From Desertimonas sp963786985 (GTDB lineage Bacteria > Actinomycetota > Acidimicrobiia > Acidimicrobiales > Ilumatobacteraceae), in assembly GCA_963786985.1 (NCBI GenBank), contig CAWBBL010000018.1, forward strand, positions 186,001 through 250,000: DNA of 64,000 nt. Reading direction: 5' to 3'. Positions 38,559 through 47,209 of the stretch are shown piece by piece; positions within the stretch are counted from its first letter, which is position 1, and each line of letters starts with the position of its first letter. The translations under genes were made by a program, and so were the position numbers. Below the pieces are notes generated by a model. It made no database searches. It was not told the origin of the DNA and was given only the letters and a program-made list of their open reading frames with translations.

Positions 38559-39107
38559 CTACGGCGAGAAGCGCAGTGCCAATCGACGGAGGATGTTCGT
38601 CAGGCTCGGCTCGGCGGTCGAAATCGCCGCCGGCCAGGCGAACCAGTGCACGTCCTGGCTCTCGTCCGCCGGTGGCGCCGGGTCCATCACGCCGCCGTCG
38701 AAGAGGTAGCGCAGGTCGAGATGGGTGTGTCCGTCCGGGACGTCGTGCACGCTCACGTGGGCGAGCTCCGGCGTCTCGCCAAGGAAGTCGACGTTCATCC
38801 CGGTCTCCTCGACGACTTCCCGGCGAGCAGCGTTCCACGGTGTCTCGCCGGGGTCGAGGTGCCCGCCCGGCTGCAACCAGGTGCCGATCTTGAGGTGGCG
38901 CAGCAGGACGATGCCGCGTTCGCCGACGACGAACCCAGAGCCCGTGACGTGCACCGGATCGGCGTGGCGGTCGAACGGGTCGGCCAGCCGTGACACGTCG
39001 GCGACGAAACGCTCGACGTCGCCGCGCTCGACGTCGTCGACTGGTGTCAGCTCGCAGACTGCGGCGACGACCTCGTGGCGCAACCCTTCGGTTCTGTCGT
39101 CGCGCAC
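38559..39107 (-). CDS. Nudix hydrolase
   Basis: A 182-residue Nudix protein. The box GGHLDPGETPWNAARREVVE followed by ETG fits GX5EX7REUXEEXGU. Preceding VTGSGFVVGERGIVLLRHLK and the later HTHLDLRYLFDGG are typical of uncharacterised actinobacterial Nudix proteins. GTG start chosen because it leaves 35 bases to the divergent DUF1269 gene; a longer reading would run into it. It is eight bases upstream of the LigD-polymerase gene, so the two may be co-expressed. Confidence 0.87.
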   Translation of the reverse strand: MRDDRTEGLRHEVVAAVCELTPVDDVERGDVERFVADVSRLADPFDRHADPVHVTGSGFVVGERGIVLLRHLKIGTWLQPGGHLDPGETPWNAARREVVEETGMNVDFLGETPELAHVSVHDVPDGHTHLDLRYLFDGGVMDPAPPADESQDVHWFAWPAAISTAEPSLTNILRRLALRFSP

Positions 39108-39142
39108 GGATCGGCACGGTACCTGCTCGTATCGTGCCAGGC

Positions 39143-39739
39143 ATGTCCGCCGACGAAGCACGCGCCGACGACACGCTCGTCGGGATCGAGTTCCCCGATG
39201 TGTTCCGAGCCCAGGAGTTCCTGACGGCAGCGACCAGACTGGCCGCCCACCACGACATCGAGCTGCGCGACGCGGTGATGGTGGTCAGCAACGCCGAAGG
39301 TCGCGTCATCGTGCGCGAGACCCGCGACCTGCAACCGGCGACGACGGCGGCGTCGGGAGCGATCTGGGCCGGGCTGTTCGGCCTGATCCTCGGTGGACCG
39401 GTGGGCTGGATCGCCGGCACCGCAGTCGGCGCAGCGGGAGGCGCGATCGCGGCGAAGGTCGTCGATCACGGCATTCCGGACGATTGGGTCGATTGGTTCC
39501 GCCAGGCGGTGCGTCCTGGCGCATCGATCGTCGCCGTGCTTGTCGGCGACGCCCGGCGTGACGCCGTCTTCGAGGAGTTGAAGCGCTTCGAGGGCGCCCA
39601 CCTCGTCTACGCCAACGTGCCCCCGGAATGGCAGGCGCGTATCCGCGACGCGCTCGGAGAGCCGGCGCTCGCCCCGCCCGATCCGGCGACCGGCGAACCG
39701 CTGCCGCCGCCGGCGGGACCTGCGGAGCGCATCGACTGA
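39143..39739 (+). CDS. DUF1269 domain-containing membrane-associated protein
   Basis: A 198-residue protein with the DUF1269 pattern: GIEFPDVFRAQEFLTAATRL, a ferredoxin-like beginning, then a glycine-rich hydrophobic hairpin (SGAIWAGLFGLILGGPVGWI, AGTAVGAAGGAIAAKVVDHG) and DDWVDWFRQAVRPGASIVAVLVG. A proline-rich tail (EPLPPPAGPAERID) ends it. Function unknown; the fold is often linked to stress proteins. A family 1 repeat begins nine bases after the stop. Confidence 0.83.
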   Translation: MSADEARADDTLVGIEFPDVFRAQEFLTAATRLAAHHDIELRDAVMVVSNAEGRVIVRETRDLQPATTAASGAIWAGLFGLILGGPVGWIAGTAVGAAGGAIAAKVVDHGIPDDWVDWFRQAVRPGASIVAVLVGDARRDAVFEELKRFEGAHLVYANVPPEWQARIRDALGEPALAPPDPATGEPLPPPAGPAERID

Positions 39740-39747
39740 CCTCCCCA

Positions 39748-39824
39748 CATCTGGGGAATATCCGTGTCAATCACGCTTCTGGGGAAGTCTCGTGTCGGCG
39801 TCTGATTCACAACTTCCCCAGATG
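39748..39824. repeat. 77 nt composite palindromic repeat, family 1 (copy B)
   Basis: Same 11 bp ends as copy A (CATCTGGGGAA and TTCCCCAGATG) and a second direct module starting near position 30 (TTCTGGGGAAGTCTCGTG). It fills the gap between two convergent genes, nine bases after the DUF1269 stop and 24 bases before the DUF2510 stop. Confidence 0.85.
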
Positions 39825-39848
39825 CTGTCCGGAGGGCGTCGAACGCGA

Positions 39849-40334
39849 TCAGTCGGTGAGGTTGTCGATCCGCTCGCCGATCCAGTCGTAGAAGCTCTGC
39901 TGGATGATGAACTGGAACACGAACCAGCCGATGACGGCCATCACGAGGATCACCGAGGCGATCTTCAACAGGCGGGCGAACTTCGTCGTGTACTGGGTGA
40001 TCAGTGGTTCGATCTCGCGGGTCGCGGCCCGCGCCCGGGCCGAGAACAGGTCGGCGGCCCGCTCCACCTCGCTGCGGGCAACCTTGCGAACCTCCGAGAT
40101 GATCGCCTCCGTGTCGCGGCGGACCGCCCCGGCGCTCTCGATTGCATCGGGCAGCTTTCCGATCGCGCGCTGCGCCGGGACCGCCAACCCGGTGATCGTC
40201 CGGCCGGCCACCTCGAAGTCCGTGGGACGGACGCGATAGTTGTCGGTCCAGTCACCTCCGTCCCACCAGCGCAGCCGCGTCCCACCCGCCGGGTCGGGAT
40301 ACCAGCCCGCCATCGGGGCATCAGCGAGCTTCAT
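39849..40334 (-). CDS. DUF2510 domain-containing membrane protein
   Basis: A 161-residue protein beginning with a DUF2510 domain (MAGWYPDPAGGTRLRWWDGG, DWTDNYR). A long charged helical stretch (residues 60-125, EVRKVARSEVERAADLFSAR) follows, then one C-terminal membrane span (LLKIASVILVMAVIGWFVFQ). DUF2510 is common in Actinobacteria and has no set function. It ends the minus-strand NfeD/SPFH operon, two bases after the SPFH stop. Confidence 0.83.
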   Translation of the reverse strand: MKLADAPMAGWYPDPAGGTRLRWWDGGDWTDNYRVRPTDFEVAGRTITGLAVPAQRAIGKLPDAIESAGAVRRDTEAIISEVRKVARSEVERAADLFSARARAATREIEPLITQYTTKFARLLKIASVILVMAVIGWFVFQFIIQQSFYDWIGERIDNLTD

Positions 40335-40336
40335 CG

Positions 40337-41362
40337 TCAGCGCCCACCGTCGGGAGGCGGCGCCTCGACGCGCTCGGTCGACTCGGGGATCGACAGGCCG
40401 CCCCGCGGACGCACCTCGTCGGTACCCTCCTCCGGACGAGTCGCCTCGGCGAGGGCGGCGATGGTGCCGAGCAGGCCGGAGAACTCCGCCGGGATCACCA
40501 ACTTGGTCGCCCGCCCGTCACCGATCCGCTCGAGCGCCGCCAGGTACTCGACGGTCAGGACGTTCTTGTCGGTCTGCGCCTCCTTGATGCCGGACAGCCT
40601 GGCGAGAGCGGCCGCGCCTTCGCCCTCGCCGACGAGTTGCAAACGAGTCTTCTCGGCGGTCGCCCGCAGGGTGATCGCCTGGGCGTCACCCTCGGCATCG
40701 AGGATCGCCGCCTGCCTGCGGCCTTCGGCGACGAGGATCAGCGATTGCTTCTCGCCGTCAGCACGAGCGGTGGTCGCCTCCTGGAAGCCACGCGCTTCGG
40801 TGACCGTTGCCCGTCGATCGCGCTCGGCGCGCATCTGGGCGTGCATCGCCGAAACCACTTCCGGCGGTGGATCGATGCGCTGGATCTCGACGCGCACGAC
40901 CTGGACACCCCACTTGTCGGTGGCGTCGTCGAGCACCTCGCGCAGCTGCGTGTTGATGCGGTCACGCGAGGTCAGGGCGGTGTCCAGCTCGAGGTCGCCG
41001 ATCAGGTTGCGCAGGTTGGTCTGGGCGAGCTTGGTGATCGCCGTGAAGAAGTCGGCGACGTTGTAGACCAAGCGCTGCGGGTCGGTGGCCTCGTAGTAGA
41101 CGACGGCGTCGACGGACACCACGACGTTGTCCGAGGTGATCACCTCCTGCGGCGGCACGTCGACGACCTGTTCGCGCATGTCGACGAGTTGCATCGTCTC
41201 GATGAACGGCATGATCAGGTTGAAGCCGGGCTCCTTGGTGGTCTTGTAGCGACCGAGCCGCTCGACGAGTCCGCGTTGGAACGGTCGCACGATCTTCACG
41301 GCGTTGATCAGGAAGGCGATCAGCACGATGGCAACCGCAGCGATGATGATGATGGCGATCAC
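40337..41362 (-). CDS. SPFH/Band 7 (stomatin/QmcA-like) membrane protein
   Basis: A 341-residue SPFH protein with an N-terminal membrane anchor (VIAIIIIAAVAIVLIAFLI), then IVRPFQRGLVERLGRYKTT and PGFNLIMPFIETMQLVDMRE. A typical Band 7 core follows (VVVSVDAVVYYEATDPQRLV, GDLELDTALTSRDRINTQLR), then a coiled-coil of Ala/Glu/Arg repeats (AEGRRQAAILDAEGDAQAIT). It forms oligomeric membrane microdomains and usually partners the adjacent NfeD. GTG start one base after the NfeD stop, with AGAGAGG upstream. Confidence 0.92.
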   Translation of the reverse strand: MIAIIIIAAVAIVLIAFLINAVKIVRPFQRGLVERLGRYKTTKEPGFNLIMPFIETMQLVDMREQVVDVPPQEVITSDNVVVSVDAVVYYEATDPQRLVYNVADFFTAITKLAQTNLRNLIGDLELDTALTSRDRINTQLREVLDDATDKWGVQVVRVEIQRIDPPPEVVSAMHAQMRAERDRRATVTEARGFQEATTARADGEKQSLILVAEGRRQAAILDAEGDAQAITLRATAEKTRLQLVGEGEGAAALARLSGIKEAQTDKNVLTVEYLAALERIGDGRATKLVIPAEFSGLLGTIAALAEATRPEEGTDEVRPRGGLSIPESTERVEAPPPDGGR

Positions 41363-41363
41363 G

Positions 41364-41888
41364 TCACGTCCTCTCTGGTGGCCCTGGATCGGGATCCCCT
41401 GGCGGAATCGGTTCGACCACGACACGCGTCCCGACCACCGCCGCAATGCGTACCCGCGTGCCGGCAGGCACTGGATCGTTGTCCTTGCTCAGCGCCCCCC
41501 ACACTTCGGCGCCGACGGAGACTCGACCACGACGAGCGGTGTCGTTCGGTTCGATGTCGACCGTCACGACTCCGCGCTCGCCGACCAACCGCCCGGCGCC
41601 GACGCCACCTGGCAGCTCATGCTCGTCGAGGAAGCCGCGCACCCAGCGGTAGATCACGAACAGGATCAGCGCGCCGCCGAAGACGAACACCGCCCACTGG
41701 ACCTCTACCGGAACCCCGTAGAACGCCAGGATCGCGGCGACGAACGCTGATGCGGCGAACGGCAACAGCACGAAGGTGCCGCCCATGAAGGCCAGCTCGA
41801 CGAGGGCGAACACGACGGCGAGGGCCAGCCAGATCCACGGCCAGACGTCGACGTCGATGCCGAGGTCGAGCACGCCGTTGGCGATCAC
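41364..41888 (-). CDS. NfeD-like membrane protein
   Basis: A 174-residue NfeD-type protein: membrane spans at WPWIWLALAVVFALVELAFM, VLLPFAASAFVAAILAFYGV and VQWAVFVFGGALILFVIYRW, then a soluble OB-fold (RLVGERGVVTVDIEPNDTAR, RGRVSVGAEVWGALS, AVVGTRVVVEPI). It lacks the N-terminal protease domain of long NfeD. Upstream in-frame sequence is Arg/Pro-rich without family likeness, so GTG at 41888 is used. First gene of the NfeD-SPFH-DUF2510 operon. Confidence 0.87.
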   Translation of the reverse strand: MIANGVLDLGIDVDVWPWIWLALAVVFALVELAFMGGTFVLLPFAASAFVAAILAFYGVPVEVQWAVFVFGGALILFVIYRWVRGFLDEHELPGGVGAGRLVGERGVVTVDIEPNDTARRGRVSVGAEVWGALSKDNDPVPAGTRVRIAAVVGTRVVVEPIPPGDPDPGPPERT

Positions 41889-42019
41889 GCTCGCCACACT
41901 ACGAAAGCGGGCGGCCATCCATGCCCTCGCACTCAGCCCCAGGCGGATCAGCTGGTTGCGGATGGGCAAGCGGACGTTCGTCAGCGGCGTCGCCGCGGCG
42001 ATATTTGGGTCGGCGACGG

Positions 42020-43507
42020 ATGTCGCCGCCTTACGCTGCGGCGGTGCGAAGGCGGGAGTGGTCGAGGCGGGCGATTGCTGCGCTGGCGCTGATCTGGGCG
42101 CCCGGCGCTCCGACATTGGCTGACGGCGATTCCGGGCGCGTCGGCGTCGGCGAGGAGGTGCTGGTCGAGCGCCAGTGCGACACGCCCCCGGACCTGACGC
42201 CGATGCGCTGTTATTGGCTCGAGGTGCCGGAGCGGCGTGACGTGCCCGGCGCCCGCACGCTACGCCTCTGGGTTGCTGTACTGGGCGAATCCGATCACGC
42301 GTCGCCACCGGTCGTTGACATCTACGGTGGGCCCGGCGTGGCCGCGTCGGCTTCCTGGGTCCACGGAGATCTTCGATTCCCGCCGGTCCCGGGCCGCGTG
42401 CTCATCACGATGGACGCGCGTGGTGTCGGGCGCAGCGAGCCACGATTGTCGTGCCCCCAATTCGACGGCGTCTTGCCGCCGACGGCGCCGTGGACGGATC
42501 GGGTCGCGCAGCAACGGCTGCTCCAGGCATCGTGCCGTGAGCACTTGACGGAGACCGGCGCCGATCTCGACGGGTACGACACCGTGGAGACTGCGGCCGA
42601 CTTCGTGGCGCTGCGCCGCGCCCTCGGCGTTGACCGCTGGGTGCTCCGCGGCAGCAGCTACGCCGGCCGATTGGCGAGGGAGGTCTACCGCCAGGACCCC
42701 GACGCCGTGGAGGCGATGGTCCTGTTCAGCCCGCTGACCACCGCGCCGCTCGGCCCGGCGCACTCGGTCGAGTGGTTCGATCTGGTCGTCGAGCGGATCA
42801 CGGCGGCATGCGACGCCGAGCCGACATGTGCCGCCCTCGGTGACTTCGCCACCAATCTCGCTACCGGCGCGGCGCGGCTCGATGCCTCGCCGTTCTCGCT
42901 CCCCGACGGCGGGGTCATCGACGGCGGGGTGATCTATGGCGGGCTGGTTCAGGCGCTGTACCGCATCGAGCTGACCCCGCTCCTGCCGGCGATCGCTGCG
43001 CAGCTCGCCGCGGGCGACACGTCGATCCTGTCGGCGATGGCCGGCGCGCTCAATCCTCCGCCACCCGACGACGAGCGCGACGTGCCATCCGACCTCGTGT
43101 TCAATGTCGTCTTTTGCGCCGACGAGGGCGCCGCGCTGACCGACAACGATCGGGCGGTGCTGGCCGACCCAGGTCCGTGGACGGACGCCATCGGGCCAGG
43201 GTGGTTCAACTGCGACGTGTGGGGTGTCGATCCGGTCCCGGGTGGCCGGCTCGAACCGGCAGCCGGTGACGTTCCGGTACTCGTCGTCTCGGGATGGCTC
43301 GACCCGGCCACCCCACCAGAGTTCGCCGACGAGGTCGTCGCCGGGTTCCCGCACACGACAACACTGATCGTCCCCGCCGGTGGCCACTCGTCGGGAATCT
43401 TCGTCGATTGCACCCGGCTGCTATCCGTCGCGTTCGTTCTGGACCCCACCGGCGAGTTGGACACGTCGTGCGTCGACGATCTCCCGCAACCGTTCAGCGA
43501 ACCGTAA
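42020..43507 (+). CDS. Secreted alpha/beta hydrolase, tripeptidyl aminopeptidase/proline iminopeptidase-like
   Basis: About 495 residues with an N-terminal signal-like segment (RRAIAALALIWAPGAPTLAD). The fold motifs are VVDIYGGPGVAASASW (oxyanion region), MDARGVGRSEPRLSCPQFDG, nucleophile region VLRGSSYAGRLAREVY, the Asp region VLVVSGWLDPATPPEFADEV and the His region VPAGGHSSGIFVDCT. The nucleophile elbow reads GSSYA, with Ala in place of the usual final Gly. The paired Cys near the C-terminus match the TAP-like C-terminal domain. Start ATG or GTG at 42044. Likely exported peptidase; divergent from the NfeD gene. Confidence 0.85.
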   Translation: MSPPYAAAVRRREWSRRAIAALALIWAPGAPTLADGDSGRVGVGEEVLVERQCDTPPDLTPMRCYWLEVPERRDVPGARTLRLWVAVLGESDHASPPVVDIYGGPGVAASASWVHGDLRFPPVPGRVLITMDARGVGRSEPRLSCPQFDGVLPPTAPWTDRVAQQRLLQASCREHLTETGADLDGYDTVETAADFVALRRALGVDRWVLRGSSYAGRLAREVYRQDPDAVEAMVLFSPLTTAPLGPAHSVEWFDLVVERITAACDAEPTCAALGDFATNLATGAARLDASPFSLPDGGVIDGGVIYGGLVQALYRIELTPLLPAIAAQLAAGDTSILSAMAGALNPPPPDDERDVPSDLVFNVVFCADEGAALTDNDRAVLADPGPWTDAIGPGWFNCDVWGVDPVPGGRLEPAAGDVPVLVVSGWLDPATPPEFADEVVAGFPHTTTLIVPAGGHSSGIFVDCTRLLSVAFVLDPTGELDTSCVDDLPQPFSEP

Positions 43508-43563
43508 GACGGACGCGACGCTCGGTCGGCGAGGCGCTCAGTCGTCTGGTCCCGCGACGGGCT

Positions 43564-45192
43564 TCAGGTATAGGCCGCCAGGACCCTCCACCGCTGACGT
43601 TCGACGACGACGAGGTGAGCGGCACCATCAGCGGTCACGACTTGGAAGCGGGCCAGCCGGCGGTGGTCGCGCTCGTCCCACCAGCGCTCGTCGAGTGGCC
43701 ATGGTCCAGCCCATCCGACGATCGTCTGCGCCGGGGCCCCGTCGATCGTCAGTGTCGCCGGTTGCCCGCTCAGCTCGCCACGGCCGCCGACGACGATGGG
43801 GAGACCATGTTCGTCGGCGACGACGACAGGGACACCATCGGCACCGATGACGACCGCCGGCGAAGGCGCTGGAAGGGCCCCGGGCCACGGTCCAGCGCGG
43901 GCACTGTCGAGGCGCGGACGCAACCGCGAGGCGGTGTCGTCGGCGTCGGTGAGGTCGGCGGTGGTCGCCGGCACCCAGCGGTAGCGGTCGCCGGGGAGAC
44001 GCCCGCCGTGCCACGCCGGAACGCGCACTGACTGCTCACCGACGAGGCCAGCCAGACGGGCGACCGTGCGAACCGCCTGCTCGTCGGCGGCCGACACACC
44101 GCCCCACAGGCGCAGCTGGTCGCCGCCATCGTGGCGTACCTCGTCGGCGTCGAGGCGCAACAGCACGACTCCTGCCGTCAACGCTCCCGGCTGGGCCATC
44201 CAGCCATCCAGTTGCCAGCGCACCCGCTCGACCATCGCTCCTGCCGTCAACCCCCTGGCCCGATACCACACCCGTTCGCTGCGTTCGCCGTGGTCGGTCT
44301 CGGCGGTGACGACGAGGCGCGTGCACACCGAACCGCTGAGCAGCAAGGCGGCAGTCAGCTCGTCGGCAAGTTGCTTGCCGACGAAGGCGAGCGGCTGCAG
44401 CTGCTCGACCGGTTCGTCGAAAACTCGCTCGGCGCACAGCTGTTGGGACGGTTCGGTGGCGGTCGACAGGCGATCGTCGTGGCCCGACGCCAAACGGTGG
44501 GCGTGCTCGCCGGGCGGACCGAAGCGGTCGGCGACATCGGCGCGCCGCAGGGCGGCGATCGAGTCCAACGTCGAAAGACCGAGACGAGCGAACAGGCTGA
44601 CCAGTTCGGCGTCGACCTCGCCGGTCTCGTCCAACCAGGCGACGGGCTGGTCGGCGAGAAAGCTGCGTGACGCGTTGGGGGCCACCACCAACGTGCGGCC
44701 CGGCGTGGCCGTGGCGAGGCGGGCGGCGACTGCCGAGGCGAAACGCCCATCGGCGATGCCGATGCCCACTCCTGCCGGTCGCCGGCCGATGGCCCGGCCG
44801 ATCGTGGCGACGAGACGTTCACCGAGGCGCTCGTCGCCGCCGTAGTAGCGCGACGGTCCGCGGGCTTCGATGCACAGCCATCCCGGCTCGACGATCTCCA
44901 GTCGCGGGGTCAACTCGTTGACGGCGCGCACCACCGTGTCGAACAGACGAGCGTCGCGATCGGGCTGGTGGTCGAGGAGCACTGCTTCAGGGCAACGCTG
45001 CTGGGCGACGCGGCGGCGCTGTCCGACGGCGACACCAACAGCTGCCGCTGCCGGCGAACAGGCGACGACGCGGTTGGCGGCGAGGACGATGGCCGGGCTG
45101 TCGAGCGGGGTACCGCCGGCAATCTCCGCGGCGACAACCGGCCAGTGCGCCCACCACACCGTGAGCATGCGATGACGGTCGGCCGGAGGCAT
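43564..45192 (-). CDS. imuB: ImuB, inactive Y-family polymerase-like mutasome protein
   Basis: About 542 residues. The start LTVWWAHWPVVAAEIAGG and VLAANRVVACSPAAAAVGVA, with GQRRRVAQQRCPEAVLLDHQ, is the typical ImuB N-terminus, where Y-family active-site acids are missing (position VWWAHWPV instead of the DxD-like start). The central IEARGPSRYYGGDERLGERL, GVGIGIADGRFASAVAARLA, helix-hairpin-helix LFARLGLSTLDSIAALRRAD and little finger follow. The C-terminal tail ends in YRWVP and WPLDERWWDERDHRRLARFQV. ImuB bridges DnaE2 to the beta clamp. Start overlaps the ImuA stop (TTGA or ATG at 45192). Confidence 0.92.
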   Translation of the reverse strand: MPPADRHRMLTVWWAHWPVVAAEIAGGTPLDSPAIVLAANRVVACSPAAAAVGVAVGQRRRVAQQRCPEAVLLDHQPDRDARLFDTVVRAVNELTPRLEIVEPGWLCIEARGPSRYYGGDERLGERLVATIGRAIGRRPAGVGIGIADGRFASAVAARLATATPGRTLVVAPNASRSFLADQPVAWLDETGEVDAELVSLFARLGLSTLDSIAALRRADVADRFGPPGEHAHRLASGHDDRLSTATEPSQQLCAERVFDEPVEQLQPLAFVGKQLADELTAALLLSGSVCTRLVVTAETDHGERSERVWYRARGLTAGAMVERVRWQLDGWMAQPGALTAGVVLLRLDADEVRHDGGDQLRLWGGVSAADEQAVRTVARLAGLVGEQSVRVPAWHGGRLPGDRYRWVPATTADLTDADDTASRLRPRLDSARAGPWPGALPAPSPAVVIGADGVPVVVADEHGLPIVVGGRGELSGQPATLTIDGAPAQTIVGWAGPWPLDERWWDERDHRRLARFQVVTADGAAHLVVVERQRWRVLAAYT

Positions 45193-45194
45193 CG

Positions 45195-45911
45195 TCAACC
45201 AGCGTGAGGTGCGAGGGGGACGACCGTGGGCACCGTCTCGGCGACAGCGATGGTGCCATCAGGCCCAGGAAGCCACAACGACGCCTGCCGCCGGCGCTGG
45301 ATGCGGCGTCCCGACGACGTGACGGCGACCCTGCGGCCGCGCAGGTATCCCGAACCGGCGGCGACGCCCTCCCATCGTGCGTCGCCGGCGTGCAACTCGA
45401 CGTCGACCGACAGCGGACCGGACGAGCCGAGCGTGATGAGCACCGCCTCGCGAGCCTGGACGCGTGCCTGAACCCGCCGGGCCAGCCCGGCGTTGAGTCG
45501 GCGCGGCACGCTGGTGATGACGAGCTCGAAACCGTCCACCGTGGCAGCGACGAGCTCGGCCCACGAGTCCCCGACCGATCGCTGCTGCTCGCCGTAGTCG
45601 ACCCCCACCACCCGCTCCAGCGGGATGCCGAACTCCTCGGCTGCCTCGAGCCCGAACGTCGGGACACCGACGACGGCGAGCCACGCCCCCGAGGCGGTCG
45701 CGGCGACCGCCAGGGACACGGCGAGAGACATCGCCGCCACTCCCCCGCATGCCACCGCCTTGCCCCTGACCAACCCGCCGTCGGGCAGCAGCGGGACGAG
45801 GGGATCGACCACCGGCAGCATCCGGATGCGACTCAGCGGAGTCGCCGACAACGGTTCAGCGAGTCGTTGGACAGCTACGGTGCGCAGGGACGCCGATGTC
45901 ATCTCACTCAT
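45195..45911 (-). CDS. imuA: ImuA, SOS mutagenesis RecA-like protein
   Basis: A 238-residue RecA-superfamily protein of the actinobacterial ImuA' kind, needed for DnaE2-dependent mutagenesis. It has LPDGGLVRGKAVACGGVAAM at the position of Walker A, WLAVVGVPTFGLEAAEEFGI, VDYGEQQRSVGDSWAELVAA, DGFELVITSVPRRLNAGLAR and a basic C-terminal region (GRRIQRRRQASLWLPGPDG). The P-loop is degenerate. ATG start, with an ATG at 45902 as alternative. A LexA box lies five bases upstream. Confidence 0.87.
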   Translation of the reverse strand: MSEMTSASLRTVAVQRLAEPLSATPLSRIRMLPVVDPLVPLLPDGGLVRGKAVACGGVAAMSLAVSLAVAATASGAWLAVVGVPTFGLEAAEEFGIPLERVVGVDYGEQQRSVGDSWAELVAATVDGFELVITSVPRRLNAGLARRVQARVQAREAVLITLGSSGPLSVDVELHAGDARWEGVAAGSGYLRGRRVAVTSSGRRIQRRRQASLWLPGPDGTIAVAETVPTVVPLAPHAG

Positions 45912-45915
45912 CGTA

Positions 45916-45931
45916 CCGAACGGGTGTTCGC
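45916..45931 (-). promoter_or_regulatory. LexA (SOS) box upstream of imuA
   Basis: GCGAAC-ACCC-GTTCGG on the minus strand (CCGAAC-GGGT-GTTCGC on plus) matches TCGAAC-N4-GTTCGA at 10 of 12 positions and is a near-perfect palindrome. It lies five bases before the imuA ATG and also within 40 bases of the divergent yaaA start, so both could be affected. Confidence 0.72.
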
Positions 45932-45970
45932 AAGTTCAACGGGTGCGTACCCGGCTGGTAGGAACGTGGG

Positions 45971-46750
45971 ATGCTCATCCTGCTGCCGGCGTCGGACGCC
46001 AAGGCGCCGGTCGAACGCGGGGCGCCCTTCGACTGGGCCGGCCTGTCCTTCCCGGCGCTCGCACCGACCCGTGCCGCCGTCATCGAAGCGCTGATCGAGG
46101 TCAGCGCTTCGCCCGATGCAACGCAACGCCTCGGCGTGTCGGAGCGGATGACCGACGTCGTGCGCCGCAACGTCACGCTGGTCGACGCCCCCGCCGCGGC
46201 TGCCGAAGAGGTCTATGACGGTGTGCTCTACGGTGCCCTCGGGCTGGCTGATCTCGAACCCGCCGCCAAGCACCGAGCGCGAGCGTGGATCGTGATCATC
46301 TCGGCGCTGTGGGGCGCCATCCGGCCCGGCGACCGCATTCCCTCGTACCGCCTCGACATGTGCGGCCGGCTCCCCGGCCTCGCTCACCTCACCGACGTCT
46401 GGCGCAGACCGCTGGACGACGTGCTGCCGGCGGCCGCCCGCCGGGGTGTCGTCATCGACTGTCGCTCCGCCGGGTACGCCACCACCTGGCGGCCGTCGGG
46501 ATCGCTCGCCGAACGCACCGTGGTCGTCCGCGTGGTGCGCGATGTCGACGGCGGGCGCGGCGCCGCGTCGCACGACGCCAAGCACACGCGCGGACTGGTC
46601 GTCCGGCGGATCGTCACCGACGCCATCGACCCGCCCCACCCGGCGGGCGTCGCCGAGGCCCTGGCGGAGCACTTCGACGTGGACCTGCGACAGCCTGACC
46701 GGCCTGGCCGGACCTGGGCGCTGAGCGTCGTCGGCTCACGCTGTGCCTGA
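45971..46750 (+). CDS. yaaA: YaaA family peroxide stress protein
   Basis: A 259-residue protein of the UPF0246/YaaA family, which in E. coli limits free iron during peroxide stress and binds DNA. The start MLILLPASDAKAP matches the family LISPAK-like beginning. It also has EVYDGVLYGALGLADL, WIVIISALWGAIRPGDRIPS, YRLDMCGRLPG, VIDCRSAGYATTW and AKHTRGLVVRRIV. Divergent from imuA, sharing a 59 bp region that holds the LexA box, so SOS influence is possible. Confidence 0.88.
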   Translation: MLILLPASDAKAPVERGAPFDWAGLSFPALAPTRAAVIEALIEVSASPDATQRLGVSERMTDVVRRNVTLVDAPAAAAEEVYDGVLYGALGLADLEPAAKHRARAWIVIISALWGAIRPGDRIPSYRLDMCGRLPGLAHLTDVWRRPLDDVLPAAARRGVVIDCRSAGYATTWRPSGSLAERTVVVRVVRDVDGGRGAASHDAKHTRGLVVRRIVTDAIDPPHPAGVAEALAEHFDVDLRQPDRPGRTWALSVVGSRCA

Positions 46751-47075
46751 CCCGCGGCATGCCCTCGGGGGACAGGACGAACGAGAGCGTGACGGAGCTT
46801 CCGGTGCGGTCGACGAAGACCGTGTCGACAGCGAGCGGTCGAACTGGATCGCCGATCGGAATGTCGACAACGCCGACGCCGTCGGCCTGGGCGACGTTCC
46901 AATCACCTCCATCAACTCGGTAGCACACCTCGGTGTCCGGCGCTGCTTCGCTGATTCGGATACTCGTGGTGATCGGATCGAGGCGGATCGGTGGTGACGT
47001 CGGCAGATCCACGCAGTCGGCCACCGCCCCGTCTCCGGTGATCGTCGCCGACGGGGCTGTGTCTCCAGGTGCCAT
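46736..47075 (-). CDS. Hypothetical protein, possible exported domain
   Basis: About 110 residues with coding-like composition on the minus strand: a short linker (MAPGDTAPSATITGDG), then VADCVDLPTSPPIRLDPITT, DTEVCYRVDGGDWNVAQADG and TVFVDRTGSSVTLSFVLSPE. Two Cys residues and a beta-rich pattern resemble secreted domains, but no signal peptide is in frame; a frame break may hide the N-terminus (upstream stop near 47160) and another may affect the end. It converges on yaaA. Not recognised. The gap to the next gene (47076-47209) shows nothing else clear. Confidence 0.4.
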
Positions 47076-47209
47076 GTCAGACGGGGCCGTGTCGGCCGAC
47101 GCGGGTGATCGCGGTTCCGCGTGCCTCGACTGCTTCCGTGCCGACGGACTGTGGCGTCAGCGGCGCAGAGCGTCAAGTTCTATTGGCGCCGCGCGCCGGC
47201 CCACCGGGG

